From: Zychaea mexicana
Lineage: Eukaryota; Mucoromycota; Mucoromycetes; Mucorales; Lichtheimiaceae
Direction of reading: 5' to 3'
NCBI RefSeq assembly: GCF_025766255.1
Contig: NW_026516893.1
Coordinates: 1 to 34,274, forward strand
Length of the DNA stretch: 34,274 bases
This document shows positions 1 to 10,635 of the stretch, piece after piece. The notes under the pieces were generated by a model. The model was not told the origin of the DNA. It was given only the letters and a program-made list of their open reading frames with translations, and ran no database searches. Within the stretch, counting starts at the first letter, position 1, and each line of letters starts with the position of its first letter. A program made the position numbers and the translations under genes.

Positions 1-2
1 TG

Positions 3-1175
3 CGCGACAATACTGGTGATAGTGATGCCGAGGACGAAAATGACGAAGTCGATGTCAATGCAACCTTCGAGGTAAACGCAGAACGCGCTTTGGAGGAGCA
101 AGAGATCGAAGCAATGAATGTGCTGGTCAAGCTACGAAAAGGAATCAAAAAGATTCGGTAAGTGCTTACTATCATCAAACACGTATTCCCTACTCGATGG
201 TATCATTGGCACCATTTACTCATTATACCTTTGATTTTACATAGTTCTTCGCCTCAGCGCATGGAGCAGTTCATGCGCCAACAAATCTCGGATTGCTCCA
301 CTCAGCTCACCCTCCATCTCGACGTGGCCACCCGCTGGAATTCGACGTATGACATGCTTGACCGTGCAGCCTTACTACGTGTACCATATAACGTACTTTG
401 CTCGAATAGCACCAACGATGAGTTATTACCGTTCAAGCTCACAACGGAAGAATGGAAGCGTATCGACCAGCTGAAGGAAATCTTGGCGCCCTTCTATAAG
501 TTGACCAAAGCCTTGTCCGCCAGTACGAGCCACCCTACCATCAACACCGCGATTGTCCATTATAACAAGTTGATGGATACTTTGGAGGACGTTGTCAGCG
601 ATGGTTATCCACCGGAATTAAAACGTGCGGCCAGACGTGGCCTCGAAAAGTTGCAAAGGTACTATTGCAAGGTAGACGATACGGATGTATACGCAGTTGC
701 GACGGCATTGGATCCACAGATGAAGTTTTCTTGGTGGCGCCAAGCAGGGTGGGAAGACGAATACCAAGTTTCGAGCCAGCGGATGGTGCACGAGGCCTAG
801 GCAGCATTCCCAAAAGGCGCTGCTATGAGGCCCGAAGTGAATGACGAGATGCAAAGCTTGTACAGCCTATATATGACGTCCACGGCTGGTGACGAATTAG
901 AGGATTACTTGGACGAGCGATTAAGAAGACTGGTACCAAACCAGAAAGGACAAGAACCACTGGTCCTTTCATACTGGAAATCCCAGCCCCAGTGGCCAAA
1001 CATGGCTGCAATGGCTGCAAAATATTTGGCGGTCCCAGTCACTTCCACACCATCGGAACGTTGCTTTTCCCAAACTCGACTTCTCCTGCCGTACACACGA
1101 AACCGCCTCCAACCGCACACCATCGAAATGCTAATGCTTTTGGATTCGTGGTGCTCCTTCGACTTTCACGATTAA
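3..1175 (+). pseudogene. hAT superfamily transposase, 3' part, one in-frame stop
   Basis: Open at the window edge, so the N-terminus (BED finger) is missing. Exon 3-157 encodes an acidic stretch ending KLRKGIKKIR. A GT-AG intron (158-244) joins it in phase to exon 245-1175, which starts SSPQRMEQF, the usual hAT 'KKIR-SPQR' join. The catalytic-core part reads LDVATRWNSTYDML. The C-terminus is a typical hAT dimerisation domain (LSYWKSQPQWPNMAAMA, then VPVTSTPSERCFSQTR and a closing LLDSW). A single TAG at 798-800 splits the frame between MVHEA and AAFPKGAAM; the reading frame is the same on both sides and Gln would fit. The native stop is TAA at 1173-1175, followed by AATAAA at 1349. The family call is firm. 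Whether the copy is dead depends on that one codon. Confidence 0.88.
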
Positions 1176-1348
1176 AACGTTTCCGCCTCTTCGTTCCTGT
1201 ATCTCCTTTCCGCACCTCTTTTTTGTACCTCTTTTCCGTAGTTCTTTTTCTTTTCCTGCTTTCTTTTTCTGCTTTTTTATTTATTTTCTCTTCTCTTCTT
1301 TACTATTTTTCCCTCCCTTCTGCTTTTGAATGTTTTGTTAAGATTTTA

Positions 1349-1354
1349 AATAAA
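1349..1354 (+). terminator. polyadenylation signal after the hAT gene
   Basis: AATAAA about 175 bases after the hAT stop, in a T-rich 3' flank. 1176-1470 otherwise holds only pyrimidine-rich, non-coding sequence. Confidence 0.4.
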
Positions 1355-1470
1355 GTACGGCTTGCAAATACACTACTTCTTGGTCTTTTCGGAATAACAT
1401 TGTTCGTCACTTCCATTATAGCCTACTTTATACTAATTACCAAAATCGCTAAATGCAATCTTCTGCCTCT

Positions 1471-1590
1471 CGGTTCTTCGGTTCTACTTATACAGAACCA
1501 GTTCGGTTCCGGTTCGGTTCTTGACAGGAACCGAACCGTATTTTCTTGGTTTCGGTTCGGTTCGGTTCCGGTTCTACGGTTCTGATACGG
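1471..1590. repeat. degenerate CGGTTC / GAACCG repeat block
   Basis: CGGTTC and its variant CCGGTTC recur about a dozen times. An internal reversal (TTGACAGGAACCGAACCG) lets the block fold on itself. It lies just 3' of the hAT gene and may be its subterminal repeat region; no target duplication could be identified. Confidence 0.6.
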
Positions 1591-1596
1591 ATCCCT

Positions 1597-1803
1597 ATGT
1601 CTAGGTCAATTTATATTCATGTCCAGGTCAATTTATATTCATGTCTAGATCGATTTTCATTCATGTCCAGGTCAATTTATATTCATGTCCAGCTTGATTT
1701 TCATTTATGTCCAGCTCGATTTTCATTCATGTCCAGATCAATTATTATTCATGTCCAGATTAACTTTTATTCATGTCTACTCAGATTAACATTCATGTCC
1801 ACT
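1597..1803. repeat. 22-bp minisatellite, about 9 copies
   Basis: Tandem unit close to ATGTCCAGGTCAATTTATAT + TC, 22 bp, in about nine head-to-tail copies with point variation. The period is not a multiple of three, so the open frame across it is an artefact of the repeat. Confidence 0.85.
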
Positions 1804-1970
1804 CTGCCTAAAATTAAATCCCTTCTGCCTAAATAAAAGTTCAAATGTCTGCTAGGAGATGAAAAATCCTGTAATAACATAATTATTAATAATACAAAAT
1901 TATTCCAATCTCTTAATGAAATAACAAGGCAAACTAATTTATATACTAAAGGTCTATTCTTAATAAAGTC

Positions 1971-2931
1971 TCATTCTTCAATTTTAACTAGTTTACTTAA
2001 CATACCTATAATTAAAAAGAAACAACCAAGAATTCCAATAAATGTAAATAGACAAACACATAAAATTAAAATTGGAGTAGGATTTCCATCACTACCTCTA
2101 AAATATTCATTTAATAAAGTAAATACATCTTGTGGATTTTCAATAAATATTGAAATTAGTTCTACAAAATTATTACTATTTTCATTTAGAGAATTAATTT
2201 TGAAGTTTCTATCTGGTAGAGGACTACCAGATCCTTTAATAGAGTGATAATACATTCTTTCACACATTTCTCTCATTTTTTTTCTTCATAGTTATGATTC
2301 ATCATTTCACCTAATGGTACCAACAACACCTAAAAACAATCCATTTCTAGAATTTGTTTTTGCAATTTTAACTGCAGCAGTTATTGTTGTTCTAGAAATA
2401 ATTCCTGCAGCAACTCCAGGAGAAGTAATTGGTTTATCATTATTGGAATTATTATTTGATGGATGATTACTTGACCCTACACCTCCATCTCCAAAATTAA
2501 CATTAAAAGTAATTTTTGATGAAGGATTTGTATTAGATGAATTGGGGGCAGAACTTATATAAATAAATCTAGTAATACTAAACCTAAAGAGCCTATAAAA
2601 ATGTTAGAAAGATTATCATTTAAGAAGTGAATAAATTCTATAAAATAAAGATGAATAGAATCAACTAGAATATTAGGAATCAAAAATACAGGTGCAAATC
2701 TAAAATGATTTTATCTGTAGAATAGTAATACTTATGTTTAATAAACTTAATAATGGATAGAATATTATTCTGTAATAAAGAATAATAAGTTTGTAATAAT
2801 CTATTATATCCATAAATAAGTATTTTAAACCAATAACTAGAAATAACCCAAACTAAGTTTAAAGTTAATCGCAGGATACGAAGGGGGAATAGGGCGATCA
2901 CTAAAATTTTAAAAGACATTTTTGTCAACAT
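1971..2931 (-). pseudogene. AT-rich, organelle/plasmid-like broken hydrophobic frames
   Basis: Four minus-strand frames follow one another with small shifts. 2931-2680 is very hydrophobic and basic, starting MLTKMSFKILVIALFPLRI. 2710-2555 reads through FAPVFLIPNILVDSIHL. A frame ending at 2292 is Asn/Ser-rich, then reads GVAAGIISRTTITAAVKIAK. 2276-1971 has one clear membrane segment (PILILCVCLFTFIGILGCFF). The third frame contains a TGA (2309-2307) where Trp would fit, and it is in phase with the fourth, 18 bases upstream of its ATG. Base composition is much more AT-rich than the neighbours. Together this resembles mitochondrial or linear-plasmid DNA moved to the nucleus, but I recognise no family. 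The call rests on composition, codon style and arrangement. Confidence 0.35.
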
Positions 2932-3116
2932 TTTTTTAATAAATTAATAAAATTAGATAGCATCACTTAAATAACTATTTTTTAAAGACATTTAGTTTCT
3001 CATTAAATAATGATACTTACCTCTCTTTCTCTTTACACTATTTTCTCTCACATCAAAATAGAAGTATATATTAGCCTTTATTTCTGTGATAACCCATCTT
3101 ACATTGTTTTGCTTAC

Positions 3117-3869
3117 ATGAATAAACTTTCAATAGCTTGTAAATTTCAAGGTCTACCTGCATCAACTGTACGTTTGCACTATTGTTTCTCCAGACTGCCA
3201 AGTGATCCTGAAAGGATCAGCTATAAAGAACGTATCATAAGACCAGCTTGTTGAAAAAATTGTTGCAACAGGGTTAAGAAGCATTATCAAACTGTTGTCG
3301 ACTGAGTAAGTATCGTCGAATCTTCTATGATTGTTACCTGATTTCGATTCTAATAATATACTGTGTATAATTAGTTACGCTTATTTGCATTTTGATACCC
3401 ACATCAAAGCATCTGTATTCTACAACAACTACTCCGGATTCCATTCCTTTTTTTGTGGTTTTACCGATGTAATTATTCTTCCAATCAAAAAAAAGGAAGA
3501 GCAGTTGTGTATAGTCAACAATCTTTGCATTTCGAGCCCCTGTCCCCAGAACCACAAGAAGCAACAACCCAACAACTACCCTCGCCGCAGCCATCACATG
3601 TTACATCACCTACCTCGCAAGCTGATTCTCGTTGCCAACAAGCAAAAAGGTAAAAATCTAAAATTTGACACTAAAGGAACTTTAGTCCTTTTTATCTGTA
3701 CAAACTTGTTTTTTTCAAAGATACTCACTTGATTTAATATGTAATTAGACTGTTCGAAGAAGGATTGGTTTTGCTTGTGCAAAAGATGGAAGAGAAAGAA
3801 GAAGAACGACGACGATTAAACGCTGCTATGAATGAATTGAAGAAAAAATCCAATTGGCAAAAGCATTGA
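3117..3869 (+). pseudogene. small Cys/His-rich protein with C-terminal coiled coil
   Basis: Exon 3117-3305 starts ATG (MNKLSIACKFQGL). It has a run of Cys/His and basic residues (RPAC, KNCCNRVKKHYQ) that looks like a BED or C2H2-type DNA-binding segment, although the second Cys of a CxxC pair appears to be Gln. A donor GTAAGT lies at 3306. A Gln/Pro/Ser-rich exon (about 3515-3649) and a last exon (3749-3869, starting LFEEGLVLLVQKMEEKEEE) follow; the latter forms an amphipathic coiled coil and ends in TGA. The exon 2/3 join is exact in phase. The exon 1/2 join is one base out of phase, and an in-frame TGA lies at 3252-3254 where Arg would fit, so this copy is probably broken. Possible role: DNA-binding accessory protein of a transposon. 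No homology is claimed. Confidence 0.4.
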
Positions 3870-4520
3870 TCAACAGCCAACAATGAAACCTCATCCCCAT
3901 TCCGTTCCTCACATTTAAACGCAAAGCACTGTACTGTTGTTGTTGTTTTTTTATCCCTTGATTTTTTACTACAGTAGTGAGTCGGTAGGTCCAGCAAATG
4001 TAGGATGATATTAAAGAAAGAGAGAAAGTGGTAATGTCCAGATTGTTTATGCATATAACAGGCCATACAGCTGTACACATACTTGTTATTCAGGGGGGGG
4101 AGGTGGAGTATATGTTATTGAAGAATAGAAACAATTTAGATGTGATCCTTTTTCGTTTAGACAATTAAGAAAACATGTACTACAAACCAAAAGAGAGGAG
4201 CGAGGAGCTGCATGATGGCATCTTTTTCTTGCGGCGATCATCATCCTCCTTTTGACTGGCTGCAACCGCAGTCGTTCTCTCTCTCTGTGTGTACGTGTTG
4301 GCTATAGATTCAAAAGATAGTATCGTAACTCACATGGATAACAATGTACTTGATGCGTGTTGATAATGACCGGACCCAATATACAGTTGAGTAGCTTTTA
4401 CTTATCCACCACCAAGAAAATAATCGACAATACACAAATGAATCACTGCGGAAAAATGATCCTTGAAATAAAGGCCGACAAAGACTAAGCAAAGATTCTA
4501 AAGGTTAAGTCAAGGGCCAG
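3870..4520. other. intergenic, no gene seen
   Basis: Low-complexity stretches (a G run near 4093, CT-rich near 4276) and short chance frames only. Confidence 0.4.
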
Positions 4521-4600
4521 TCGTTAATTAAGGGTTCAGTAAAGGAGAAAGAAAAGGTTGATCCTTTAAATCAAAGCCGAAAATTTTTTGATTTTTGTTT
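4521..4600 (+). repeat. left subterminal inverted-repeat region (AAAGG-rich)
   Basis: Repeated AAAGG/AAGGG words between 4490 and 4665, with an alignable inverted partner at 10483-10545. Likely transposase-binding sites of the CACTA-like element. Confidence 0.4.
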
Positions 4601-4676
4601 ATGAGCATGCGAGCGCGATTAAAGTATAAACACATGTTTATAAAGGGTAAGCAAAGGGTAGCATGACTTGTAAAAA

Positions 4677-4682
4677 TTTATT
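4677..4682 (-). terminator. polyadenylation signal of the Tnp2-type gene
   Basis: AATAAA on the minus strand starts immediately after the TAG stop (4685-4683). Confidence 0.4.
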
Positions 4683-7600
4683 CTAAAAAATGTTCTTCAA
4701 GGTTCCATGTTCAAAAGCACTTTTCTCTTTCGATATTGAAACCATACCCGGCCAAATCCAGTAGTGGCGTTTGGACCTGCCAAACGTTCCCGTCAAAAGA
4801 CCTGCGTAGTTGCAGATCTCGTTAGCATCGACAACGAACAGCTGTTCAGCGGCCATTGCTGATGGCGTCAAGTAAACAGACCCGCTGTCACTATCGATTG
4901 TGGGATGAAGATCCAACAGCTGCCAATATTCGGTCTTCGTTGCCTTGATTATGGCACAAAATAGAAGTACACCTTCCCGAAGTAAAACTGGGAACAGCGA
5001 GCAAAAACCGAGCCACGACCTGCTGATGCATTTCTGAAAAGGGAAAAGGATGGGTCAACATAACAAGCACAACAATCATCATTTTTTTTCTATTAAAACG
5101 TAAGTTTTCTTACATGTCAATATCATCAAGCTTTAATCTCACATAGTACATAACACGCATTCGACCATGGTGGGTAAGTACGCTACCAAAAGTTTTCTGG
5201 TCTCTCCAGAGCCGACCCGTTGTGTACTTGAAATCTTCGCTCAAAATGGTGTACCTTATTCCTTTGCGATTCATATAGGCTACAAGCGCGTCCCTGACTT
5301 TGGTATAACTGAGTCCTGCAAGTGTTTTCAATGACCTGAAACTGGCATTATGTAACTTTCCCCAGATTTCCGGAGAAAAGGGGTCAGTTGGATTACGCGT
5401 GAAATATAGCCCATTTCGTCGACTGTCGTGCACCTTTTTTTCTTCTTCTGTATCAATGCTGCTATCAATTGCCGCGTCGAGATAACGTGCCATTGCCAAT
5501 TTTTTCATGATGTTCGCAGCTTGCTGACCAGGGACCGAGTACGTGGTTATTATTTTGAGTACACACCAATCATCCTCTCCAACGACTGGGATGAACAGTA
5601 ACGCAATGATGCCAGCCTTCGTAGCATATCAGGAATGTGTGTGAGGTAATGCTGATTTGCAGTGAATACACGAACGGATAGTGCTATATACTCATTATCG
5701 TCACTGATGCTGCTACTGTTGCTACTGCTATTGACGCTAGTTTCGTCTTCGCTGTCGTCACAACGTTCTAGGTTCATTTGTTTTGTGCTGCGTTGACTGC
5801 GTAAGTAGTCATGCCAGAACTCGATATCACTACACGTATAAAACACCTTGGATTAGTGTTGTTGTCTTCTTTATGTATTTATCTTTCGTTATGTTTTTGT
5901 ACGGATAATTACCTTTCTATAGCAGCGATATCGTCACTTGTGTGAGAAAACTGCAGTGTTCTCTGACATGCTCTCACGAGGCACATCGTAGCGTCTTTGG
6001 CAACGCTATCATCGATTTGAGGCACAACTAGAGTGGGGACAACGTACAAAAGGAACTCTAACCAGTCGACGGCTTTGACCCTCCCTTTGTCGGTCAAACT
6101 ATGCCATGTGCTGTCGAACGCCGTCGGGATATCCATACGAGAGCTTTCCATTTGTTTCATTACAGCGTCAAGATCGATAACAAAAGGGCTCTGTCTTGTA
6201 GCTGATGCATGATCGTATTTTCCTTGCAGCAGATCGAAGAACTGGTGCGCTATGCCATGCGACAGAAGATGAAGCTCTTCAAGACCAAAAAAATCTGGAG
6301 AGAGGAAAGTTTGGAACACAGTGAAAGGACTCGGACCATCTAGTCCTTTCTATAGTAGCAAAAGTATGGAAGTGCGTACATTAATTATAGCACACGGGTA
6401 TGATTTACGTGGATTGATAACGAGCACACATCATAATCAAAAAGAAAGTATACCTTTTTCCCCTTCGTCTTGAAATCATCAGCTTTCCTCCATCTTTGGC
6501 AGTGTTGCTGAAATCAGGAAAATACACGCCTTTTCCTCCTTCAACCGGGTGTACCCCTTCAACAAGACATATGCGACAGCCATATGTTGCAGTAGGTCCC
6601 ATATGGCATGCTAATACTTTAACTGCCTGCATATCACCAGTGGCAAGCAGCAAATGCACCTTTGCGTGCAGACTGGTGTTTCCGACCTTGACTTCCATCC
6701 CGTATTTTTCCAAGTGCTGTAGCTCTCTTATTATAGGCTGAAGAAAACTCGTCATATCTCTTGGAGCCAATGGACCCGGGATCAAGCATATTTGAAGCAT
6801 GTATTTATTTGTATACCTACATGGACGATGTTAAGGATAATATAGGCATAATAGAACAATCAATCTTAGTCCTGCTCAGATATTGTAGTATGGCTGCTTA
6901 CCGAGTATTAGGATCGAAATTCAACTCAACCACATGTACAATGGTCATTGTATGTTTTATGTTGGTATACGGTTGGAAGCCATCCACATATAATGCAAGA
7001 GCGACATCCAATTCACCTTGAAAAAGATTTCGTCCCATTACGAGCTCTTGATACAGTCCACCGTCGAATATATCGTTGTATACACCATGCCTATGTCGGA
7101 AACGGCTCCTGTACAGTAACTTTTCTCGTGTCTCTTCATCGTGAATCATGTACGCTAGTTGTTCACCAATTGGAAGCATTTCCATTATAGCACGTGCTTT
7201 CTTGTTATCACCAACATATCTTACTTCGTTGCAATGGGAGCAATATGTAGCCGTGTCATCAGTGTCGTACATCTTGCAACCATTGATACAAACATCAAAT
7301 TGTTGTGTTTCCACGGGATAGAACTTTTCCGCTCCTTTTTTCGATTTGTATGGAGTAAACAAGTACTCGTGATCTTAAAGAGGGAATAAGGTAAGTATCT
7401 ATCATGTATAATATATAAAACGAGGAGAGTTGGCGTGTATAATCTTTTGATATTTTTACCTTGATCGAAATGAGATATCAAGCGGTTACAAAAACCGAGG
7501 ATTTCGCCATGGCCTCGTCTCGTGATATTGTTGTTATTTACAATACGTTGCAACATTACACTCCACATCATCACTTGATCTTGGCTGTAATCATCCGTAG

Positions 7601-8267
7601 GGAATGCGTAGACTTTTGGGCCATCCGATGTTGTAGTACTAATAGGTATGTTGACTATTACAGTTAAACAACAAGTAATTAGTAATTCTTTTTCAATTGT
7701 ACAGAAAATAAGAATCTCCTTATTTCTTACCATCTTCACCATAATCGAAATCGTCTAGAATAACATCATCGCCCATATTTGATCCGTCAGTTCTTCGTCC
7801 TTCTGAAGTGGATGACGGCGGCGATGTGCCATCACGAGTTGCACTTGGAGATATCGTGTTATTTATTGATGCAACAGATGTGTACATGCTATTGTCTGCA
7901 CTCGATGGCACCAAATCTGATGATGGTTCGTTCGGTAGTGAAGGTAATAGAGGCTGAGGTGGCTGTTAATTTCTATTACAAGGTATCAGGCTTATTAACA
8001 CATATGACATTTGCGCAAGTACCGTATGTAGTAACAATATAAATTTTCAACACACAATACATCAGCCGATGAAGACGATGATCCAGTGACAGCTTTGGGA
8101 TGGCGCCCTTTTCCTTTCAAGTATTTTCGACGATAAATGATGGTGTGCACCGAATAAACCGACATAATGATAGGTTTTCTGCACCAGCCACAGACTTTTT
8201 TTGGAGCGCTGCTTTCGCTTTCACATCTCCTGATGTTTTTGAACGTTTTGCCAGTTGTTTTTTTCAT
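4683..8267 (-). pseudogene. Tnp2-type (CACTA/En-Spm-like) transposase, eight exons, three -1 frameshifts
   Basis: Exons on the minus strand: 8267-8061, 7962-7731, 7654-7460, 7373-6902, 6816-6454, 6349-5913, 5829-5114, 5033-4683; about 990 residues. The order is: basic N-terminus with CGWC; Ser-rich acidic linker; zinc-binding CINGC...YCSHC; a DDE-like core with ALYVDGFQPY, then CLIPGPLAP and ATGDMQAVKVLACH, then GCRIC; a helical region with GIAHQFFDLL; and a C-terminal domain with QSLERMIGVYSK. This is the order of Tnp2 transposases. All splice joins agree in phase except exon 5/6, where one A is lacking (run at 6347-6349). Two further frames break at short T/A runs (5553-5556 and 4958-4961), each restored by one extra base. 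There is no in-frame nonsense codon, unlike its neighbours. The start at 8267 follows a TATA box by about 70 bases. Confidence 0.8.
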
Positions 8268-8335
8268 AGTGATAAAGAGTGTCGTGTCGCAAAAGAAAGA
8301 AGGAAAAACATCTGTCGTATCATCGATGATTGTTG

Positions 8336-8343
8336 TATATATA
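8336..8343 (-). promoter_or_regulatory. TATA box of the Tnp2-type gene
   Basis: TATATATA lies about 70 bases upstream of the chosen ATG at 8267, in the 365-base interval between the two divergent genes. 8344-8632 shows no gene and probably holds both promoters. Confidence 0.4.
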
Positions 8344-8632
8344 GATTCGTATTACAGTATGACAAACAAACATCTTACTTCTCTCAAATAACACCGATGA
8401 TGACAGCAAATCGTTATGACAGGGTTGAAATAACAATACTAATAATAGAGTGAGACATTATAGTGTGTTGTGTGCTGGATCATAAAAAATGAGGACACGA
8501 AATGATTAATAAGATGGTAGCGACGTCGCTGATTCAAAGATAGTAAAAAAATATTTGTTTGTTGTATCTCGTTTTTTCCCTCCTTTCTCCCTCGCGTTAT
8601 TTTATTTTGCCTTGGTACCTTGAACTTCAACA

Positions 8633-9865
8633 ATATCTAACAAAGCCATCACTACCAAAGCATTGTTTGCCGAAATCTCCTCGGTCAAGAGCTTCATATC
8701 AAGAATTGATGAAGTAAACGAGGAGGTCGACGCTGATCTGCAAGAGCTGAAGACAGTCGCCATCTAGCTACAAGAGAAAGTCGACACAATCCAAGTAACA
8801 GTGGATCGAATCCTTGAACACCTTCAGCAAGGAGATAGGCAGGAGCCTACTGAACAAGAACCAGTATGTTTAGATAGTTCTTACATTACAGAAGGCGGTG
8901 TAATAGTGGTGCTGTCAGTTAATGAAAGAGTAGATTGGAAACATTGGTAAAGAAGAAACAAAGAGAGGGAGAGAGAGATATGAAGACGGTAGAATTGTCG
9001 ACTTTATGTTGGTAGCAACATAGAATTACATAGAAAGGGTATCTATGTAGACAGTAAAGAGGGAGGAAGATCGCGTACAAAGAGAGCCATAGAGTGTATT
9101 GCTGTCAATGCTGATATGTTTGTTCTTACTATTTAGAAAGACGTCAATACCACAAGACGAACACTTGTCCGCCCGTTCGTTGTAGTGAACAACCGTCGCC
9201 AGGCTCAAGATTTGAGCACAGACGTTCTGAGGCAATTCATTGCCTCACACTTTTTTGCCGTTTACGAAGAAGAGCTGTGCGGCAACGCCATGACGAACAT
9301 AATGCTCGAAACGACGATGATCATCCAAGAGATCATCGCCGAGGAGGGCATTTCTCTTGCAACGGCATGGAGCTCAATTGACCCTAGCATACAAAAAAAG
9401 TATGCTTTGATGCTAGAGGTCAATTGCAAAGCATTTGACGTTCACTTTGACTAATGCGTCAATTCGTGGGCAACAAGGTGGTTGTTGCAGTACAAATAGG
9501 GCAACAAGCACCAATACCACAAACGCATAAGTGTAAGTTACAAAACAACATTTCCTATGCTTTATATTTTATACAAAATGATACTCATTTATCATTATTA
9601 CAACACACTTATTATTATTATTAGCTGGAAAAGACCGACGACGAGTCATCCAGCAGCGGTAATGACGGCGAGGAGAACGAAGAGGAAGACAACACTCGTC
9701 CGAGGTAAGTACTCTCTAGCAATATACAGTACCAGTGATATGTTATTGCTGGTGACGTTAATGTATCAAGAATTAACTGATAGTTCTTCAAATCTCTTTT
9801 CTTTTTCATTGCCATTGACTGTGGCATGCAATAGAGTGTACAAAAGAAGACGAGCAGAATTGTAG
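8633..9865 (+). pseudogene. accessory-type transposon gene, coiled coil plus acidic and basic tail
   Basis: Exons 8633-8863, 9137-9532, 9625-9704 and 9835-9865; all joins keep phase. The N-terminal part is a heptad-like coiled coil (AEISSVKSFISRIDEVNEEV). The second exon encodes a helical domain (TDVLRQFIASHFFAVYEEEL). The third is acidic and Ser-rich (TDDESSSSGNDGEENEEE), and the protein ends with KRRRAEL, a likely nuclear signal. There are three in-frame stops, at 8765 (TAG), 9452 (TAA) and 9497 (TAG), and Gln would fit at each. The expected start codon reads ATA (8633-8635) before SNKAITTK. It lies divergent to the Tnp2-type gene inside the same putative element, so it may have been the TnpA-like DNA-binding partner; that role is inference and the family is not recognised. 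Confidence 0.5.
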
Positions 9866-9867
9866 TA

Positions 9868-10225
9868 GGACTCTCTCTCTCTCTGTCTCTCTTGCTCTCT
9901 GTCTCTCTCTGTCTCTCTGTCTCTCTCTGTCTCTCTCTGTCTCTCTGTCTCTCTGTCTCTCTGTCTCTCTCTGTCTCTCTGTCTCTCTCTGTCTCTCTCT
10001 GTCTCTCTCTGTCTCTCTTTCTCTCTGTCTCTCTGTCTCTCTCTGTCTCTCTCTGTCTCTCTGTCTCTCTGTCTCTCTCTGTCTCTCTGTCTCTCTCTGT
10101 CTCTCTCTTGCTCTCTGTCTCTCTCTGTCTCTCTCTGTCTCTCTTTCTCTCTTTCTCTCTTTCTCTCTGTGCTCTCTTTCTCTCTGTGCTCTCTTTCTTC
10201 TCTCTGTGCTCTCTTTCTCTCTTTT
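9868..10225. repeat. CT/GTCTCT microsatellite, about 360 bp
   Basis: An almost pure pyrimidine run of CTCTCTCTGTCTCTCTGT type. The long frames across it on both strands are artefacts of the repeat. AATAAA-like sequence follows at about 10228. Confidence 0.95.
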
Positions 10226-10409
10226 TAAATAAAAAATGTTCGTTTTGAACTATTATCATGCTATAATTACTATTGTATTATCCTTTTTAATCATGTTTTT
10301 CCGTGTTGATTCGGATTTGAGCTAGCTTTTGATTGTTATAAAACGAAGCTTTTCAGTAGCACTGCAACAACAAAACGTAGACATCCTCATACACCACGGC
10401 GTCGGCCCT

Positions 10410-10545
10410 TTAATTGTCATCCTTTAATTCCGGTCTGTGAGGCTTTAATTTCTTATCCTTTACTCACCTTTACATAAGTGTTTTTTCAAGGCTGATTAAA
10501 GGATGAGGTTAAAGTTTTATTCAAGTTTTCAGTCTTTAATTCACT
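10410..10545 (-). repeat. right subterminal inverted-repeat region (CCTTT-rich)
   Basis: CCTTTAAT / CCTTTACT words recur about every 20 bases. The reverse complement aligns with 4521-4600 over GATCCTTTAA and GCC..GAAAA. 10226-10409 shows nothing else. Confidence 0.4.
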
Positions 10546-10635
10546 TCGCAATTTTCCTGCAGTGTATCTAAAATCACGAAGTACACAGATCGGATGATAG
10601 GTGCAAAATAATGGTATATATACATACTTGCTGCA

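Larger units (their letters stand above)
4521..10545. mobile_element. probable CACTA-like DNA transposon, about 6 kb
   Basis: A Tnp2-type transposase gene (minus) and an accessory-type gene (plus) are divergently arranged and bracketed by similar AAAGG-rich sequence in inverted orientation. Left, 4521-4600: GATCCTTTAAATCAAAGCC followed by GAAAA. Right, 10483-10545, reverse complement: TCATCCTTTAATCAGCCTTG followed by AAAA. The similarity continues outward (AATTAAGG against AATTAAAG). CACTA elements are known for such subterminal repeat arrays and for a two-gene (TnpD/TnpA) organisation. I could not identify exact CACTA termini or the 3-bp target duplication, so the borders are approximate. 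Confidence 0.4.

Noticed and set aside
992..1585. 197-codon plus-strand frame overlapping the hAT C-terminus
   Set aside because: Shifted frame over the hAT exon and a pyrimidine-rich 3' flank; the hAT frame explains the conserved motifs.
1546..1836. 96-codon frame with repeated IHVQ/FMS units
   Set aside because: Direct translation of the 22-bp minisatellite.
2310..2557. Plus-strand reading of the AT-rich block
   Set aside because: Open apart from one TGA, but the neighbouring frames and the Asn/Ser-rich composition favour the minus strand; kept only as a caveat.
9892..10248. Long open frames of Leu/Ser/Val or Arg/Glu repeats on both strands
   Set aside because: They are produced entirely by the CT/GTCTCT microsatellite and have no non-repetitive coding content.
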